Positions 61,944 through 64,000 of a DNA stretch of 64,000 bases are shown here, one piece after another; the stretch's first letter is position 1, and the number at the start of each line of letters is the position of its first letter. This DNA is from Kocuria rosea subsp. polaris (lineage in GTDB: Bacteria > Actinomycetota > Actinomycetes > Actinomycetales > Micrococcaceae), in NCBI GenBank assembly GCA_023896275.1, contig MLDA01000015.1:45584-109583 (forward strand). The letters are read 5' to 3'. Both the position numbers and the translations under genes were made by a program. The notes beneath the pieces are model-generated. The model was not told the DNA's origin, did no database searches, and worked only from the letters and a program-made list of their open reading frames with translations.

Positions 61944-63344
61944 CTAAAGGATCGCCTTGCCGGGGTTGAGGATGCCGTGGGGATCGAAGAGCTTTTTGAT
62001 CTGGCGCTGCAGTTCGAGGACCTCGTCCTGTTGCTCCCACCCCAGCCAGCGACGCTTGAACTGGCCGACACCGTGCTCTCCGGTGATCGTCCCGCCCGCA
62101 TCCAGAGCTCCCCGCACGGACTCATCCAAGGCCAGAGCGAGCCGCTCGAGACCATCTGCCCCGTCCTCCGGTGAAACCCAGAAAGTCGGATGCAGGTTTC
62201 CGTCACCCGCGTGCGCGACAATCCGCAACATGACGCCGCGCTCGGTCGCTATCTCGGTCAGCCGGTGCACGTAGGCGACCAGTTGGGAACGCGGCACGGC
62301 GACGTCTTCGCCCACGCGGTATTCGTCGTCCTGAATGTCGCCGCGGCTCGAACGACGCATGTCGATGAGCCGAACGGCCATGCCGTCGTCTGCTTCGGCG
62401 AGCTGAGCACCGAGCTCCGTGAGCGCCTCCCGCACGATCGCCTCCTCAATGCGCGCGCCGTGGCCGTCGGTCTGCACCAGCAGGAGCGCCCCTCCCTTGC
62501 TCGCGAGATCCGTGCCGAAGCCAGCGTCGATGACGGCCATGGTGCCCGCGTCGAGAAACTCCATGATCACCGGCTGCACTCGATGCCGCCCGACGGCCAG
62601 AACGCCTGCCGCGGCTGCCTCCACGGACGGAAAGAACGCCGCGATCGAACGGGACTCCGGGCTGAGATAGCGCAAGCGAACAGTGACCGAAACGACGACC
62701 CCAAGAGTTCCTTCGGAGCCGACGAAGAGGCTGGTCAGGTCGTATCCGGCCACCCCCTTAAACGTGCTCCGGCCGGTATGCAGAAGCGTCCCGTCCGCGA
62801 GGACGACGTCGAGCCCCAGCACAGAGTCCCGCGTCACGCCGTATTTGGCGCATCTCAGACCGCCCGCATTCGTGGCCACGTTGCCACCGATGGTGGACTG
62901 GCGATAGCTTGCGGGATCCGGGGCATACATGAGCCCGTACTCCGCGACCGCGTCGCCCAGGTCCCCATTGACGACTCCGGGCTCAACCACGGCCACCTCA
63001 TCCTCGGGGCGGATCTCTAGTATCCGGTCCATCCGCTCAAGACTCAGGACGATGCAGTGTTCGCTCGCGTTCACGCCGCCCGATACACCCGTACCCGCGC
63101 CGCGGGCGATAACGGGCACCGCGTGGTCGTTGGCGTAGGCCAGGACCGCCTGGACATCTTCGACGCATTCGGCGAAGACAACGAGGGCCGGCAGGAAGTC
63201 GTCCTCGCGGGGGCCGAAGTCGCGGCAGTAGGCGAGGCGAATTTCCTCGGAGTCCTGGACCTTCCCGGATCTTCCGTCAGGATCGATCAGTTCGCGCAGC
63301 GCCGCGACGTGCTGGCCATCCACTGGCGATTGGTTGCTCTGCAC
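61944..63344 (-). CDS. FAD-linked oxidase, glycolate/D-lactate dehydrogenase (GlcD-like)
   Basis: 466 residues from GTG at 63344, 5 bp past the stop of the upstream gene; the frame is open for another 57 bp. The FAD_binding_4 domain has VIARGAGTGVSGGVN, the core YRQSTIGGNVATNAGG and FVGSEGTLGVVVSV. The C-terminal cap has VAHAGDGNLHPTF (metal/substrate histidines) and GTITGEHGVGQFKRRWL. It oxidises a 2-hydroxy acid such as glycolate or D-lactate, passing electrons to an unknown acceptor. The GlcE/GlcF subunits are absent, so it may work alone. Confidence 0.9.
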   Translation of the reverse strand: MQSNQSPVDGQHVAALRELIDPDGRSGKVQDSEEIRLAYCRDFGPREDDFLPALVVFAECVEDVQAVLAYANDHAVPVIARGAGTGVSGGVNASEHCIVLSLERMDRILEIRPEDEVAVVEPGVVNGDLGDAVAEYGLMYAPDPASYRQSTIGGNVATNAGGLRCAKYGVTRDSVLGLDVVLADGTLLHTGRSTFKGVAGYDLTSLFVGSEGTLGVVVSVTVRLRYLSPESRSIAAFFPSVEAAAAGVLAVGRHRVQPVIMEFLDAGTMAVIDAGFGTDLASKGGALLLVQTDGHGARIEEAIVREALTELGAQLAEADDGMAVRLIDMRRSSRGDIQDDEYRVGEDVAVPRSQLVAYVHRLTEIATERGVMLRIVAHAGDGNLHPTFWVSPEDGADGLERLALALDESVRGALDAGGTITGEHGVGQFKRRWLGWEQQDEVLELQRQIKKLFDPHGILNPGKAIL

Positions 63345-63349
63345 GACGT

Positions 63350-63832
63350 CTACCCGGCGCCCATGAATCGCGCATACCGCGCAAGGATCGGGCCCCAGCA
63401 CGCATAGACTTCCGCCTGACGTTGCCCATCCATGCCTCCGGCAAATCCGGTGTGCGTCAGCTCGACCTGGGTATCACTGTCGGCGGCTTGGAAAGAGACG
63501 ACGACGTGGCTGGGCGCCAGATCCTCGAAGTCGTAGGTGCAGCTCAGTTCTAGTCGCGCCGGCGCCTGAGCCTCCACCAGGCTCGCCCAGCGATACGAGT
63601 CCCCCGCAGGGGAATCCTCCGCCAGACCGTCAACATCCAGGCTCATGTGTGTGCCGTCGCCGAAATGGGAGTGCTCGTCAACCGGCCACCAGAGATGAAT
63701 GTATTCGGTGAAACCCTCGAAGGCACGGTCGCTGCTGACGGGGACGCTGACACTGAAACGAAGCAGATCTGTGTCAGCAGTCGAGGCCGGGTCCGGCCCG
63801 GGGGACGGCGCGTGTGAGAAGAGTCCGTGCAT
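63350..63832 (-). CDS. SRPBCC (AHSA1-like) domain protein
   Basis: 160 residues. From about residue 25, LLRFSVSVPVSSDRAFEGFTEYIHLWWP opens a START/Bet v1-type fold, with ELTHTGFAGGMDG and CWGPILARYARFM near the end, as in the AHSA1 (activator of Hsp90-like) group. Such proteins bind small hydrophobic ligands; the ligand is unknown. Its stop is 5 bp from the start of the FAD oxidase gene, so the two form an operon. Confidence 0.85.
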   Translation of the reverse strand: MHGLFSHAPSPGPDPASTADTDLLRFSVSVPVSSDRAFEGFTEYIHLWWPVDEHSHFGDGTHMSLDVDGLAEDSPAGDSYRWASLVEAQAPARLELSCTYDFEDLAPSHVVVSFQAADSDTQVELTHTGFAGGMDGQRQAEVYACWGPILARYARFMGAG

Positions 63833-63906
63833 CCCTCTACAGTACCGCCGAGCACGACCGAGGCGACCGGCGAATGTGCGCGGGCCGGAAGTCGTGTTAA
63901 ATGGCT

Positions 63907-63938
63907 CAGGCCTCGCAACATCTCTGTTGCGAGGCCTG
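63907..63938 (-). terminator. Terminator of the rRNA operon
   Basis: A 14-bp perfect stem CAGGCCTCGCAACA (63907-63920 with 63925-63938) with a 4-base loop. On the minus strand a short T run (CCATTTAA) follows. It lies just after the 5S rRNA 3' end. Confidence 0.88.
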
Positions 63939-63950
63939 TCCTCTTAATGA

Positions 63951-64000
63951 GTGTCCGGCGGTGACCTACTCTCCCACACCCTCCCGAGTGCAGTACCATC
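63951..64000 (-). rRNA. rrf: 5S ribosomal RNA, 3' part
   Basis: On the minus strand GGTACTGCACTCGGGAGGGT and GTGGGAGAGTAGGTCACCGC, then CGGACAC: the conserved 3' third of actinobacterial 5S rRNA. The 5' part and the 23S and 16S genes lie past the right edge. The 3' end is uncertain by one or two bases. Confidence 0.92.

Overview
The window is chromosomal DNA from a high-GC actinobacterium, most likely a member of the Micrococcales (Micrococcaceae-like). The evidence is the codon use, a DUF3027 / cold-shock protein pair, DUF3263 with LytR_C, a DtxR-type regulator, c-di-AMP riboswitches on cell-wall hydrolase genes, a lone WXG100 protein, CIRCE-controlled groEL, and OtsAB trehalose synthesis. 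All calls come from reading the sequence; no database search was run.

Layout. 0-2.3 kb: start of pcrA/uvrD, a membrane protein, tRNA-Arg(CCU) and a ROK regulator. 2.4-11 kb: a Nudix hydrolase, an ABC exporter, and a leftward molybdenum-enzyme cluster (FdhF/YdeP-type oxidoreductase, fdhD, moeA, a MobA-like transferase fused to a second domain, HNH protein). 11-13.6 kb: two secreted cell-wall hydrolases (NlpC/P60 and M23), each behind its own c-di-AMP (ydaO-type) riboswitch and a GTnAC-N6-GTnAC-like box. 13.6-22.8 kb: DtxR-family regulator, serC, DUF3027, Csp, a two-component system, WXG100, a DUF4031-HD fusion, and groEL with two tandem CIRCE operators. 22.8-30.3 kb: alditol oxidase, then an arabinan/arabino-oligosaccharide locus (GH51, two permeases, binding lipoprotein, LacI regulator) with matching ACAACGTTGT operators. 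30.3-38 kb: LytR_C and DUF3263 proteins, ung, a ThrE-type exporter, a luciferase-like oxidoreductase, tRNA-Val(CAC) and a secreted PL9 pectate lyase.

38.1-46.5 kb is an integrated element, inserted in the 3' end of tRNA-Thr(UGU) and flanked by a 45-bp direct repeat. It carries a rolling-circle-type Rep, an FtsK/TraB-type DNA translocase, Xis, a tyrosine integrase and about ten small unrecognised proteins. This is the gene plan of an actinomycete integrative and conjugative element (AICE). The small proteins are the least explained part of the window.

46.6-59.8 kb: a membrane-anchored thioredoxin-fold protein, otsA-otsB, a MsiK/UgpC-type sugar ABC ATPase, then a maltodextrin locus (GH13, malG, malF, malE; divergent GH13 and LacI/MalR regulator) with two TGTAARCGCTTNCA operators in the divergent promoter. 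59.9-64 kb: thiC behind a TPP riboswitch, tRNA-Pro(CGG), an FAD-linked glycolate/lactate-type dehydrogenase, an SRPBCC protein, and the 3' end of a 5S rRNA gene, so an rRNA operon lies just beyond the right edge on the minus strand.

Taken together the chromosome looks like that of a plant- or soil-associated saprophyte that uses pectin, arabinan and maltodextrin. The ABC ATPase near otsB probably powers one or both sugar importers, since neither importer locus has its own ATPase.
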